A program made the translations under genes and the position numbers. A DNA stretch of 64,000 bases from Mortierella sp. BCC40632 (taxonomy: Eukaryota; Mortierellomycota; Mortierellomycetes; Mortierellales; Mortierellaceae). The stretch covers positions 1,217,501 through 1,281,500 of the forward strand of contig WAEK01000014.1 in NCBI GenBank assembly GCA_011634665.1, read 5' to 3'. Within the stretch, counting starts at the first letter, position 1. Each line of letters opens with the position of its first letter. Under the pieces are notes generated by a model. It saw only the letters and a program-made list of their open reading frames with translations, searched no databases and was not told the origin of the DNA. Positions 24,401-35,192 of this stretch are shown here, piece by piece.

Positions 24401-27076
24401 GAGCTTCTGTCAAGCGAACCTGGTCATTAAAGTACCCTGCCACCATCCATCGAGTACGCCTCCTCTCGTTCTCAACCCAGTCCATGTTTTCCACTAGCGA
24501 GAGTCTGTTTGGGCGAAGGTGATGTGGTAAGAAAGTGTCGTCGTCCATTGAAAGGATCTCGCTTGCGGTGGATATGTAGGAACTTCTCTTGCTGGCACGA
24601 CCAATGCCACCACTAAGCCTCTTACCAAAACGGCCCCTCCGACGACCGGGTGAGACAAACGAAGCATATGTGGCTCCAATAGTCGCTGTCGAGGAGCGCT
24701 TGCTACCACCACCAAAGCTACGGCCAGCCCTTCCACTGTCTGATCGGACGAGCACAGCATCCAGTTCATCCTCGTATTCATCCTCAACATCATCTGTATA
24801 CTCGTGATGGTCGGACCCAAATACGGATCGCGATGGATGAAGAAGCTCAGCGGGGATGGGTCCGAAATATTGACTCATGGTCATGGCAAGCGCCTCTTCC
24901 TTATCCTTGGAGCGGTCAAGATCTGAGGTCGAATTGTTCCAGTTGTACAGTGCATCTGGTTTCGCTGCAGGATAATACGTTCTCGACCGGGCCACAGCAC
25001 TGATAATAACCGTCGGGTCAGGTTTGTAGTAGCTATTCAGAGTACCAGTGATTGTCGCCTTCGCGTACTCTTCGGGCTCTAAGGTATATTAAGAGTAATT
25101 AGCTGGCTATAAACAGGCACCAATAGGCAATGATGGTATAAAAGGCAAATATTGGATTTCTTACGTTCGCGCATAATCTTTTGGACATTTCTCCAGAGGT
25201 CGCTTTCCTCGAAACGGACTAGCGTGTGGCCTTTCATAAGTTGATAGGTGTGCTCTTGGGCTCCATCAAACATATGTCTGTCCAGTGACCCCACTTCGTC
25301 TTCATGAGTATCCTTGCCTTCATGCTGACTCTCTGTCGTATAGGATACGACCGATTGAGGGGAAGAAGGACAAGGTGTGGAAATGGTCGAGAAAGATCTC
25401 CGTCTACTACAGTGGTTCGTTTCGTTTGCACTGTCTCGATCCAAAATAGGCCATGAGATCTCGGAACGCGATTCATCGCTGAGGTTGACTTGAAGAGGTC
25501 CATTGGTATCAATATAGGTCAGGTAGATGTAGCGAGCATGCTGTACCGCGAACCGGTCCCCCTCGTTCCTGATTCGGCTAGATTCAGAAGATCCTGCCTC
25601 TGCATTGCCATTACCACTGGACTCAGCGTCCTCTCCTTTGCTTTTATCTTTGGAAGTCCCCATGTTTAGAGTTTCCTGTGATGGCTTTGCAAACAACTCC
25701 ACGTCCATCCAAAAAAGTAGATTTTCAATTGAATACTCTTGGAAACAGAACTGTCGGAAGTGGTCCAGGGCAATGGTATTGTGCAATATTTCCTGGAACC
25801 GTGCATCATTGGAAGAGGCTTCTAGGTTCAGCAGGATATCAGTCGCTCTGGAGCGTGGACAGTGCTGAGGCCGACCAGGGGTTTTAGTTGTGATATTTTG
25901 TGTATCGTCCTGAACATTACACACTTCCGTTGTGGTTTCCCCTTCGGTTTTAGTCGAGTTGGTTTCCGCTGAGGGTTCCATCCCTGTCTCCACGTTAGAC
26001 TTCGAGCTGCTTTCTTGGGGAAAACGCATAGTGGTCACTTCACCTTCAAAGACTGTTTTTTCAATATCCTGAGTTGAAAGCGAGGTGTTGTCTTGGGGAG
26101 CAGAACTTAACAAGCTGTCTTCTGATTCATGGTCTACTTCTTCATGCGTTGAGTCGTTGGAAGAGCCCCTGTCGGGAACAGGTACTTCAGTATGTACCGA
26201 AGAGGCCTCTGGGATATCATTGTTGGAAGAGTCGTGACAAAGTGTAGTCATTGATTCTCTGGTGTCCAGGCCATTCACTGATATGTGGGCAATGTACCCC
26301 TCATTCACTGCAAGCGTAAGGTTGGAAAGAGATAGCTTTCGGCCGAGTCCAACGCCTGTGTTTAGGGTAGTATTTTGGCAAGAAAAGGTATGGGAAGAGT
26401 ACGGAAATAGGAAGCGAATGAGAATTGATATAATCGTTGGATCAGACCAAAGCCTAAAAGCCATGTTAAGGGTGGGAAGGAGAGAGTCAACATGCCCAGC
26501 TGACCAATTCTTACCTTGGTCAATATTCACAACGTGAACGGTACTGTATCTGTCCAGAACTTCCCCAACTTTGTCTGCGAATCGTAGCTGCACACCCCGA
26601 GTATCGGCCTCGTCTCGCCCATCTTCATTGTCATCACTGTCTGTAGCCTCACATTCTGGAGTTGGAGAGTATTGTACACACTCTGGAAGAATGCTTGTGC
26701 CACTTGTGCGAGCATTGTTTGGCTCTAAACTGGTCGACTTTCTTACACTGGCTGAACGTGGGTGCGATGAGTGGTCACCAATATGGTCAAAGAGAGCTCC
26801 ACACTGGATGACTGGGTAACTCGAGTGACCGATCTCTCGTTCAACCATATACGCATACTCGGCCTCGATCTGTCGTGCGAGTTGTTCGATCGTAAACGAC
26901 CGAGGGACTGTGACATTGAACTCAATCCCCTTTGGCAAGTTCAGTTTGATATGGAGAGGGACATAGTTGGAGATGGAGGAGAGCGTCTTTTGGCGACGGG
27001 TGAGCATCAATGCCTCCTGGTGCTGCATCTGTTCTTGACACTGCCCGTGAGGTGGGGCGTGGGGCGGAGGTGGCAT
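21465..27076 (-). CDS. RGS-domain protein with long C-terminal region carrying six KLxxFFG-type motifs
   Basis: RGS proteins accelerate GTP hydrolysis by G-alpha subunits. Proposed exons in coding order are 27076-26515, 26355-25165 and 25078-21465, giving 1,788 residues. The first intron is 159 nt and in frame, so a 1,841-residue retained form is also open. The second join (GAAC|GTAAG ... TTAG|AGCCC) fuses the RGS half to the second half in phase. An N-terminal segment (HIKLNLPKGIEFNVTVPRSF) resembles a beta-grasp/Ras-binding fold, uncertain. The RGS core (RFQEILHNTIALDHFRQFC, ENLLFWMDVELF) starts near residue 365 and is split by a long Ser/Glu-rich insert, closing with DLWRNVQKIMRER. The remaining ~1,200 residues are disordered except for six basic R..KL..FFG...P...L motifs. 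Membrane-signalling role is inferred. Confidence 0.83.
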
Positions 27077-28083
27077 TGCCCTTAGTAACTTGCTCTTCTA
27101 CCACCTGTCCAGAGAGGGTGTCAGCGTAGTGTGTAGGTTGGACTACCGTAGCTGAAGAACAAGTTGTCTATCCGGGTCAGACACAGGCCGACTACGGGCG
27201 ATGGAGAGCAGAGAGTGACCGACTTGAGCTAAAATATTCGCTGGGGAAACTGGTAGAGAGCCAAAGGCTAAAGCGATGCGGTCACGATGGAGAAGGCTGT
27301 ATGGGACAGGAGACGATGTTGCTGTGCAGCCTATGGATGTGGAATGAGAATGGATGCAAAATGGAGTAAAGCGGGAAAGAAAAGAATGCAATGAACTCTG
27401 GTGAGATGGCCTAATGGAACGCTGGCTGCAGGTCTGCAGAAAGCGACGACAGCGACGACAACGACGAGAGGTCATTGCCTTCCACTTCACTAATCCCCCC
27501 CCTCTCGAAAAGGGCGTGCGAGAACAGAGGCGAAAGTCTTGTCGAGGGGGACGCTTAAGGAGGCACGGAGCGCAACGCACGGAGACAGACCACGGCCGCC
27601 GAGGACGCTGGACCAACCTCTCACCAACGGCTACAGACCACGACATTACTCGCTCAAAGCAATAACTCCTTGACTCGCCTGGACGCTCGTGCCCTCTCCT
27701 TATTTCTCTTTCGTGTTCGACCTCCTTGCTCTCTCCTCAGGCTCAGGCCTCCGTAGCATGGCAGCCTCTTGAAGGGCTGGACCACAATCGAGTACCCTAA
27801 TTGAGGTCCTTGGCTCTCTGTTTGGAGCCCGAAGGGGCGGGGGTAGATGGACCTATGAGCAGAAGGTGGTGGTTGTAGTGACAGTGATAGAGACGCAGTG
27901 GAGGTGGTTGAAGCAGACGTGAAGACAGCGAGGATTGGGGGAAACGAAGCCAAGGTGCAAAGTGGAAAAAAAAAAAGAAAAAAAAAAAGCGAAATGTATT
28001 TCCCCGCATCACACTACTCGAGTGAAAGGTCTGTTTGTCTGTCTATCCGTCTGCCTTTCTGTTTCTCAGTCTTTCTAGCTGCT
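27077..28083. other. 1-kb intergenic region, RGS promoter
   Basis: Lies between the RGS gene start (27076, minus) and the SEC18 stop (28084, minus). It should contain the RGS promoter and SEC18 3' UTR. Open frames of up to 167 codons are Arg/Ser/Pro-rich and look like shadows of GC-skewed promoter DNA. No gene called. Confidence 0.6.
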
Positions 28084-30815
28084 CTAGAAGGCACTCATGT
28101 CACTCACAAAGCCAGTGATGGGGTCTTCGCTCTGACGTGCCTTTTCAATTGTCATCAAGAGTTTCTTGATTCCGATAGCCAGCTGGCCCTCCAGTCCACT
28201 CTTGGCTAATGTTGCCATCGCCGTGTGCCTCTCACTATCAACCTTGAAGAGCTCCAGTCGCTTGACAACAGTGTTGACCTCTTCGAGCTTCCTCAGGTTC
28301 TCAACGTAGAGCTGGGACGAGAACGAGTCCAAGAGGTCCATTTCCTCAAGCACGTGCCGGCGTGTCGTTGTAGCCAAGACTAGAAGGCGCTTTCCCTTAG
28401 GAGGCTGCTTCTTGAGCAAGACAGCAATGGCCTGAAGGACAGCGTTCGAGAACCTGGAACCGATAGGGGTATAGTCCAAGAGTCGCTCTATGTCATCCAT
28501 CACAATAACACTCAACGGAGACTTGTAAGAGTCCTGGAAAACACGGTTGATGGCATTCACCTTCTGAAGCTCACCCATTCCAACCATCGTCTCTGGAGAA
28601 ATCAGTTTGATGAACGGGAACTCAGACTGCATAGCAATCGTAGCAGCAAGAGCGGTTTTGCCTGCTCCAGGTGGTCCATGCAGTAAAGCACTAACAAGCG
28701 GAGTGCGCTCACTCTTCTTCACTTGTTCGACGCGCAATCTGCCTTCTTCAAGGATCCTCTACAGAAGCCAACAGCCAAATTGACAAGTGAGAGGAAAAGG
28801 AGAGAGCAAAGAGCAATAGGTCAGTCAATTTTGATCAAAAGGCATCTCAGGGAGACAACAACAAAAGAGAGGCTTGTTGCTTGACATACATCAATTTCAG
28901 GAGAAAAGTGGATGATGCCATTGGTAATACATGCGTCCAGCTCCTCCTCCGATGAACCGAACGCCGCATGAACTTCTTCGAGGGCACCCATGAAGTCAGC
29001 TCGATTGACCTTCATTTCCTCAGCATCTGGTGCTACTCCAGCCAAAGTTCCAACTTTGACGTGGCGGTTTAGCGCAAATGATGTCGCGGATCTCACTAGA
29101 CCACCAATTTCTGCACCTGTGAAGTTCTTGGTCAATGCCGCCAACTCGATCAAGTCAACATCCTCGTCCATGATGTTGTTCTCTTTGATCTGATAGTGAA
29201 ATCAAAATAATAGGAATAATTAAAAATATAGTAATTAGTCACGAATCCCGCCACGTCCAAATTAGTCAGCATAATCCCTTCGAATATACCTTGGCGGTGT
29301 GGATCTTCAGGATCTGAAGTCGGCCGTTCTCATCAGGAAGCCCGATCTCCATGTGGACTTCCATACGGCCAGGTCGCAGCAAGGCCTCATCGATCATGTC
29401 CTTTCTGTTTGTCATACCAATGATCAGAATGTTGTTGAGTTGCTCAACACCATCCATTTTGGCCAAAAGCTGATTCACAACAGAGTCGCCTACACCAGTA
29501 TTGTCGTTCTTGGAACCACGTTGCTTGCAGATCGCATCCAACTCGTCAAAGATGATGATGTGCAGACTCGAGTCTTCGCCCTTGTCCTTGTATTCGTTCT
29601 CAGCATCGATGAACAGCTTACGAATGTTCTCTTCGGACTGACCAACAAACTTGCTAAGTACTTCAGGTCCGTTCACAATCTTTGGTTCACGGCCATTCAG
29701 CATCTTTCCAATCTCACGCGCCATAAGTGTTTTTCCTGTTCCTGGTGGTCCATAAAGAAGAATACCCTTCACGTGTTGAATTCCTGCTCTTTCGACTAGT
29801 GAAGGTGGGAAAATACGGGAGGCGAACGCTCGTCGGAACATTTTGCTGAATTCAGCATCCAGACCACCAATTCCCATATCCTCAAACTTGAAGTTGGGCT
29901 GGATTAAAGTGACGGCTGGTTTCCTGTATACACATACGGTTTGAGCATGATGGAGAGGCAATGAGTTAGTGTGGACAACCAAGGATCAACTGTGCAATCT
30001 GCTGGTCCCTGCAAATTAGGAATTGACAACGTACTTCCTGGCTGCATTCTTAAGTCGGATATCAGAATCTTGTGCCCGAACAAACTGAATGTCTGTCTGC
30101 TGGGTGAGGACGCCTCGGAAGCCACCTCGAGGAACTTGAAAGGGAGTGAGTGGTCACGAAGTGAAGAAGGGAGAGGACTAATATGCATTTCTCCTCATTT
30201 AACATCTATGATATTCCTACCAGGTTCCTGGCCATCGGGGCCTCTCATGCCATTCTGAACTATGTCCATGCCGACCAGATCGACCTTTTTGGGGACCATA
30301 GTCAGCTTGACATCCTGATACTCCAATACTAGAGCTTGATCGATGGCCAAAACTTGGTTGTTAAAGACCTGTGATGCGAATTAAGGAGCAGAGGCGTCAG
30401 CATGGTCCTAATGAATACTTCTATCCTTCTAGAAACTGATACAATGCAGGAGCTCTACCGCAATAAAGTGTCGTGACATCTCCTTGGCATCAAAATCTCC
30501 ATGAGGCTTGACATGCTTGACGTACAAGGAAACCTATAGAGGAGATATAGGTAGTGTCCAGCGGTCAGCATATATCCCTTGTCACGGATCGGTGTTTTTA
30601 TGGAAGGGCATTGAAATCATCTTAATCACTGTTTTTTGTACCTCGACTTCCAACTGATAGAGAAAGACCTCTGGACCATCCATTGCTGGATCGAATGGCT
30701 GTACATCAATATCCTTGTTGAGGGCAACTCCAGCCCACTTGCGCTGAAGGTTGCTCAAACCCAAATGGCCTTCTGGGAACGTGTCCTCGAATCTAACCAA
30801 GGAGATGTAGTGATG

Positions 30816-30846
<31 letters not shown>

Positions 30847-31243
30847 ACCATTCCGCTGCCAACGCCCCAGGGGTAAAGAGAGTGACCTACTTGATGGAGA
30901 ATACAAACTGATGCTCAACAATGATGTAACGTGTGTGCGGCGCGAAATCATGTGGGCTGGCAACAACATAATTGGCAAGAGCGTAACTCTCATGAGAAGA
31001 CTTGATGGCCCGCATCATTCGAGAGGGTAGCTGTTGCTGCTGCGAGAAATGGTGTCGAGGTGTCGGCTGGCCGTAGGAGTTCTGACTTGGATACTGTTGC
31101 GACATGGGTCCAGGGGAGGACGAGGAGTATGTGCCTTGGGTCTGAAATGGGTTAGAGTTCGGATTGGCACTCCCAGGTTGTGCAGGCATGCGCGGAGGCG
31201 TCGGTGTAGCTCCGTATGGGCGATCGCCGGGATAGTTGTTCAT
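28084..31243 (-). CDS. SEC18: vesicle-fusing AAA ATPase NSF/Sec18
   Basis: Hexameric ATPase that disassembles SNARE complexes with alpha-SNAP after membrane fusion. Eight exons in coding order: 31243-30891, 30792-30642, 30533-30459, 30368-30221, 30125-30035, 29923-29290, 29189-28890 and 28758-28084; all phases agree and give 808 residues. The N domain occupies exons 1-5 after a Gln/Pro/Ser-rich extension of ~70 residues not usual for NSF. D1 has Walker A GPPGTGKT, Walker [11 protein letters not shown] and the sensor/arginine-finger segment [18 protein letters not shown]2 has GPPGAGKT and [11 protein letters not shown] and lacks canonical arginine fingers, as in NSF. The start at 31243 is the first ATG compatible with a short 5' UTR; an in-frame ATG at 31339 would overlap the shared promoter. 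It is head-to-head with ERG27. Confidence 0.96.
30819..30844 (+). repeat. A26 homopolymer inside SEC18 intron 1
   Basis: About 26 A on the plus strand, a poly(T) tract in the sense of the SEC18 transcript, within the 98-nt first intron and upstream of its acceptor. Confidence 0.9.
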
Positions 31244-31495
31244 TGCAGGCGAGCTGGGATTGGGAAACTGGAGAAAGGAGAAGCGAGTCGTAGGAGAGTG
31301 AGCCACGTCGATGCCAAAAGAAGCGATGAAGATGGACAATTAGCCGTCCTAACGGGCGTTTCGCCCACCAAGACAGGTTTTGATTGAAGAGGTTGTCTTT
31401 GGAGAGGCCGATGAGCTGCAGTTGGTGCTTCTCATCGTACGATTCCTGAGAACCTCGAATTCCATCTTCAACACAAATAATTCCATTCCCAACCT
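31244..31495. promoter_or_regulatory. bidirectional promoter between SEC18 and ERG27
   Basis: Only 252 bp separate the SEC18 (-) and ERG27 (+) start codons, so 5' UTRs and both promoters must share this segment. No TATA box is evident. Confidence 0.7.
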
Positions 31496-32809
31496 ATGCA
31501 GCGACAAATTGCCATCGTCACCGGCGCTAATTCGTGCGTGCAAACAAGTGTTGACACAGCAACTGTTGTATCCTGGATGCAAACCCTTTGCTGACCATCT
31601 TCTTCTCTCCCTCCCTTGGCTTAGTGGAGTGGGCTATGCTATTGTGCAACGTTTGGCCGAGGAGTCGCCACTTCCCCTGACTATAGTTCTCGCCTGTAGA
31701 AGCAAAGCCCGTGCGGAAGAGGCCCTTGAGAACCTGAAGAGGCACTTTGAAGACAAGAGGCAGCTATCTGAAAAGCAACTTCCATCTCATGTGCCTGATT
31801 TGAGGATCGAACTAGTGGATGTTGGGAGCGTGACCTCGGTTCAGGCCTTTGTTCAACGGATCAAGGATCAGTTCTCGCGTGTGGACTACCTCTTTTGCAA
31901 CGCCGGTATTCTTCCTTCTGTGGGGATCCAGTACAGCAAGATTTTTATCGATCTCTTCTGTCGTCCAGTGAGCCTTGTCACCCGTTCTGATGTCCTTATT
32001 CAGCCCAAGCAGCATTTGACCAAGGATGGAGTCGGAAATGTCTTTGCATGTAATGTCTTTGGGCACTACGTGATGGTATGTACAATCTCAAGGGTCAAAG
32101 AGTAAATATCACAGCCAGAGTCATTGCTAACAAAATTTGAGTACCTTTGATGGTATAGATCAAGGGACTTGAGGATCTTTTAAGCAAAACAGAGGAAGAC
32201 CCAGGAAGAGTCATTTGGACTAGCTCTCTTACAGCAGAAAAGAACAGCTATCATTCCTCGGACTGGCAAGGCTTAGAGTCGAGTGCACCATACGAATCAT
32301 CAAAATGGGCTACAGACCTCTTGGCCATCCGACTCAATGAGATTTGGGCGAATGGATACACTCAAGACGAAGTCTCTAAAGATGCCATCTCGTCGGGTTA
32401 CTCTACCGGTACTTTGACCGCACGATCTTTATCACCAACAAAAGCCTCTAAAAAACATATTATCTCGCTTTCTACGCAGCCTGGCGTGGTGGCCAGTGGG
32501 ATTGCAAGCGTGGCTTATTGGCTTTTTATCTGTCGAATGGTCGTTCATTACTTGGTCCGATTCTGTGGTGAACCCAATCAAACTATAACAGGATACCATG
32601 GTGCTCAGTCAAATGTTCATGTTGCTCTCAAGTCTCCAGCAAAAAGTCTTGATTATCGATGCAAGTATGGAAGCTGTGTAAAGCCAACTGGAAGAGAATG
32701 GCTTCGGGTGGCCAAGGTGAACGAGTACGATGAATCTCAAGGGCGTCACATCGTTGAAGAAATGGAGAAATTACGAATCCAACTTGTGGAGGGCACCGAT
32801 AGAAAATGA
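31496..32809 (+). CDS. ERG27: 3-keto-steroid reductase (sterol C4-demethylation)
   Basis: NADPH-dependent short-chain dehydrogenase that reduces the 3-keto intermediate in C4 demethylation during ergosterol synthesis at the ER and lipid droplets. Exons 31496-31533, 31625-32075 and 32159-32809 give 379 residues. The cofactor motif TGANSGVG spans the first intron (TGANS from the 38-nt first exon). CNAGIL and the active-site YESSK (in APYESSKWATDLLAIRL) are present, and the 3-ketoreductase family segments DGVGNVFACNVFGHY and TQPGVV follow. A hydrophobic helix near SVAYWLFICRMVVHYLV matches the membrane-associating region of Erg27. The length is close to the yeast enzyme (347) and human HSD17B7 (341) with small insertions. 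It shares a promoter with SEC18. Confidence 0.93.
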
Positions 32810-33272
32810 CCGATTTGATTAGAGCATAATAAAAAGGGGTTAGGGTGAATGATGAGATATTGAATCCTAAAGAGAGTCGAGCCTTTCGTCTTCGAGCTTT
32901 ACTTTAAGACCTTGATCGGATCTTAGCATTTTCTACCACCATGGGGGTTCGTCTCATGAGAGAGGAACTTAGTTCTATCCCACCCTGGAGGTACATGGCA
33001 GGAAGGAGGCTAGAGCATCAATAGTCCCAAATATCGACTTAGAACTATCAGCTATTTGGTGTTCTATCAAAATTCCAATATTCGACTATTGTAATATGAA
33101 GAATCGGGACGGCCAGAGAAGTAGCGTATTGTGATAGTAAAGTGGTTAAACTGAATACCTTGCTAGAGTCGCGCTGGCCTTACGAAAGGTGCGAGATGCA
33201 GCCTAGATACATACCTGCTCTCTGTTCCATAACACTTGGGTCATTGACAGTCATCTACCCAAGCTGTGCCAT
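32810..33272. other. intergenic, 3' of ERG27
   Basis: AT-rich sequence after the ERG27 stop. No open frame of interest, and no continuation of the GPCR-like relic at 33273-33517 was found in it. Confidence 0.6.
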
Positions 33273-33517
33273 TCAGACGAGACCATGGAGGCCTCCGCAA
33301 ATATAACAGGACCGTAGAATGGAAGTATGAAGCCAGTAACCAATATTTCGCAGCTCGTCCCTGCTGCCTCTTCCATTCTTTGAGATGTAAAAGACAATGG
33401 TCAGGCAGATCACGCTACCAATAGAGGTTGAAATTAACCTAGAGTCCATCTTATCTTTGCATATACGTGTCACCATATCCAAGGCAGATCTTCCTCAGTG
33501 ACCATAGAAGCAGCCAT
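33273..33517 (-). pseudogene. N-terminal relic of a cAMP-receptor-like GPCR
   Basis: From ATG 33517 the minus strand encodes a short leader ending EEDLPWI, then needs a shift of frame (the current frame hits TGA) to continue DMVTRIC and a hydrophobic stretch ISTSIGSVICLTIVFYISK, ending at TGA 33273. The order leader - LPWIDxVTRIC - SxIGSxxxxxTFxxSK resembles the start and first membrane helix of fungal Dictyostelium-CAR-like receptors. No further transmembrane exons were found downstream. Either a truncated, frameshifted pseudogene or a chance resemblance; the hydrophobic helix and the DMVTRIC string are what I rely on. Confidence 0.35.
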
Positions 33518-33592
33518 GATGAGAATTAGTGTTGGGAATATAACTGGATTTACTTTGTGCCCATATCTTCTAGACTTTTTTTTGTTTGTTGG

Positions 33593-34453
33593 TTAAGCAG
33601 TCTTGGATTGTTCCTGGAGCTTCTGAAGGTCCATTTCAAGACCCCATACATGGCTCTTCAATTCCAAGTGTTCAATGTTCAATGCGTCGTAAACCTTCTT
33701 GAGGCTATGCTGAACTTCCTTCATCTGCTCAACGGTGGCGGCCTTGGATCTAAGAGTCTCCAATTCAGCCTCAACAGACTCGATCTTCTTGGCATATACT
33801 CGCACCTATCAAAGATCCGAAGAGTTTCCTCTTACGTGAGCAATGCGATATTCAAAAAAAAAAAAAAAAAAATCAAGTCGTTTTAAGAGGATTTCCATTG
33901 AAGTAGATGCCTCTGTACCTTGTTGGTTGAAGTCTGGAGATCCTCGACACTGGCCAAGAGAAGGTTGGATGCTGTCTGGTACTCCTCAAGAAGGTAGTAG
34001 TAGCCTGCACTGCCAGCTGCAGTAACGCCCAAAAGGAAGCCGAGGATGCTGAGAAGTTTCAATAGACCGACAGAGGAGGCGACCGTTAGTCATCTAGATG
34101 GAAAGCTTGTACGTTTTTTGTTTGTCTTCTTTCCTCCATGTCATGATCCTGAGAAGGAAAATCGGCCGAAGGAATCGTCTCCACGAAATCAATTGCGAAT
34201 CCAGCAGTGCTGAACAAGGTGATAATCATTCTAAAAAAGAGCGCAGGAAACACCCACACCACCTCCAGGGGTAAGTCGGGACGCGCGAATCCTCCGAGGT
34301 TGGAGGAGGGGGGGAGCCTTACCCGCCACGGAATCCACCAACAGGCCGCTTGTAATTGACGACTGGGGCGCTAGCAGTAGACTGCGCGTTCCGTGCTACA
34401 ACGGACTGAGAGAACTGGCGGCGTGGCGCGAGACGCAACAAGGCTGCTTGCAT
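33593..34453 (-). CDS. small mitochondrial single-pass membrane protein with C-terminal coiled coil
   Basis: Exons in coding order 34453-34323, 34048-33919 and 33805-33593 give 157 residues. The N-terminus (MQAALLRLAPRRQFSQSVV) is a typical cleavable mitochondrial presequence with an RRQFSQ processing-like site. KRPVGGFRGG then leads into a glycine-rich transmembrane helix (GILGFLLGVTAAGSAGYYYL), followed by a heptad-rich helix of about 90 residues to the end. I recall conserved fungal proteins of this plan (VGGFRGG, glycine-zipper helix, coiled coil) but cannot give a firm name or function. Inner-membrane location is an inference. An A-rich tract lies in intron 2. There is an ordinary GTAAGG donor and CTCAG acceptor at the first join. 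Confidence 0.82.
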
Positions 34454-34708
34454 GATGTTGATTCGATGGATGGTAGCGACTGGACAACAGAATGAGACTT
34501 CAGTGTCCATTGATCGCTCACCCGAAATATTATTGTGGCTTTGTCTACCTTGAACTGAACTTATTAGACCTCGAGACTTAAATAGCACGCGAGGCATCAG
34601 GCGTTGTTCAAAGAGCGAAATGGCCATTTAGAGAAGAGGGAGGAGGGTCGAAAGGGCTAGGGATGACCGAGTCTTTTGTAGCAGCAATGGTCAAACTCGA
34701 CTCTGCCA

Positions 34709-35177
34709 TTACACGAATCGAAAGGTAGCGATATCCTCTTGTCTGTCTCCCAGTCCAAGCCTATTGAGCACGCAAGCGTATTGTTCAGAAATTGCACTGG
34801 ATGCGCAATAGGCCAGTGCCAGTCTCTTATTATCATACTCTTCTCTCATAGCATCCTTGGCCTAAGATGCACTCACAGTTGAGAGTTTCATCTGCCTCGC
34901 TTCCCTCATTTGTGCTGTGGTCTAATATTTTTGAAAGCACAAAAATACAATCTACGAAAAGCGAGATTACTACAACTAATGTGGTATCAAAGGCGTCCTT
35001 TGGGTCCAGGAGAGAAAGTGCCAGGACATACGCAGCGGGTGAAGCACAATCATGTTCAGAGCTGCCAAAGCAGATATTTCGAAGCAGCCTGACCGTCCTT
35101 TCAAACAATAAGCGGGCCTTTAGGGAAAGTAACGCAACGCGGCGAGGCCAAACTGAAGATTGCTCACGCAAACTCAC
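34709..35177 (-). CDS. unassigned possible exon pair
   Basis: Two open stretches look coding by codon texture. The upstream one (35177 towards ~35000) reads LLFERTVRLLRNICFGSS and SPAAYVLALSLLDPKDAF, armadillo-like in flavour. The downstream one (34861-34709) starts after a CATCTTAG acceptor and reads AKDAMREEYDNKRLALAYC and on to FRFV then TAA. It is open only in phase 0, which restricts donors to weak sites such as GTAATC near 34975. No ATG precedes the first stretch. It is in frame with, and directly after, the SCOC stop at 35193. It may be a relic, a 3' extension of the SCOC transcript, or chance. Confidence 0.25.
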
Positions 35178-35192
35178 TCTACTAGGTATGGT

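Noticed and set aside
27143..27953. Minus-strand frames upstream of the RGS gene
   Set aside because: Arg/Ser/Pro-rich translations in promoter DNA, no recognisable family, and no splice path into the RGS gene.
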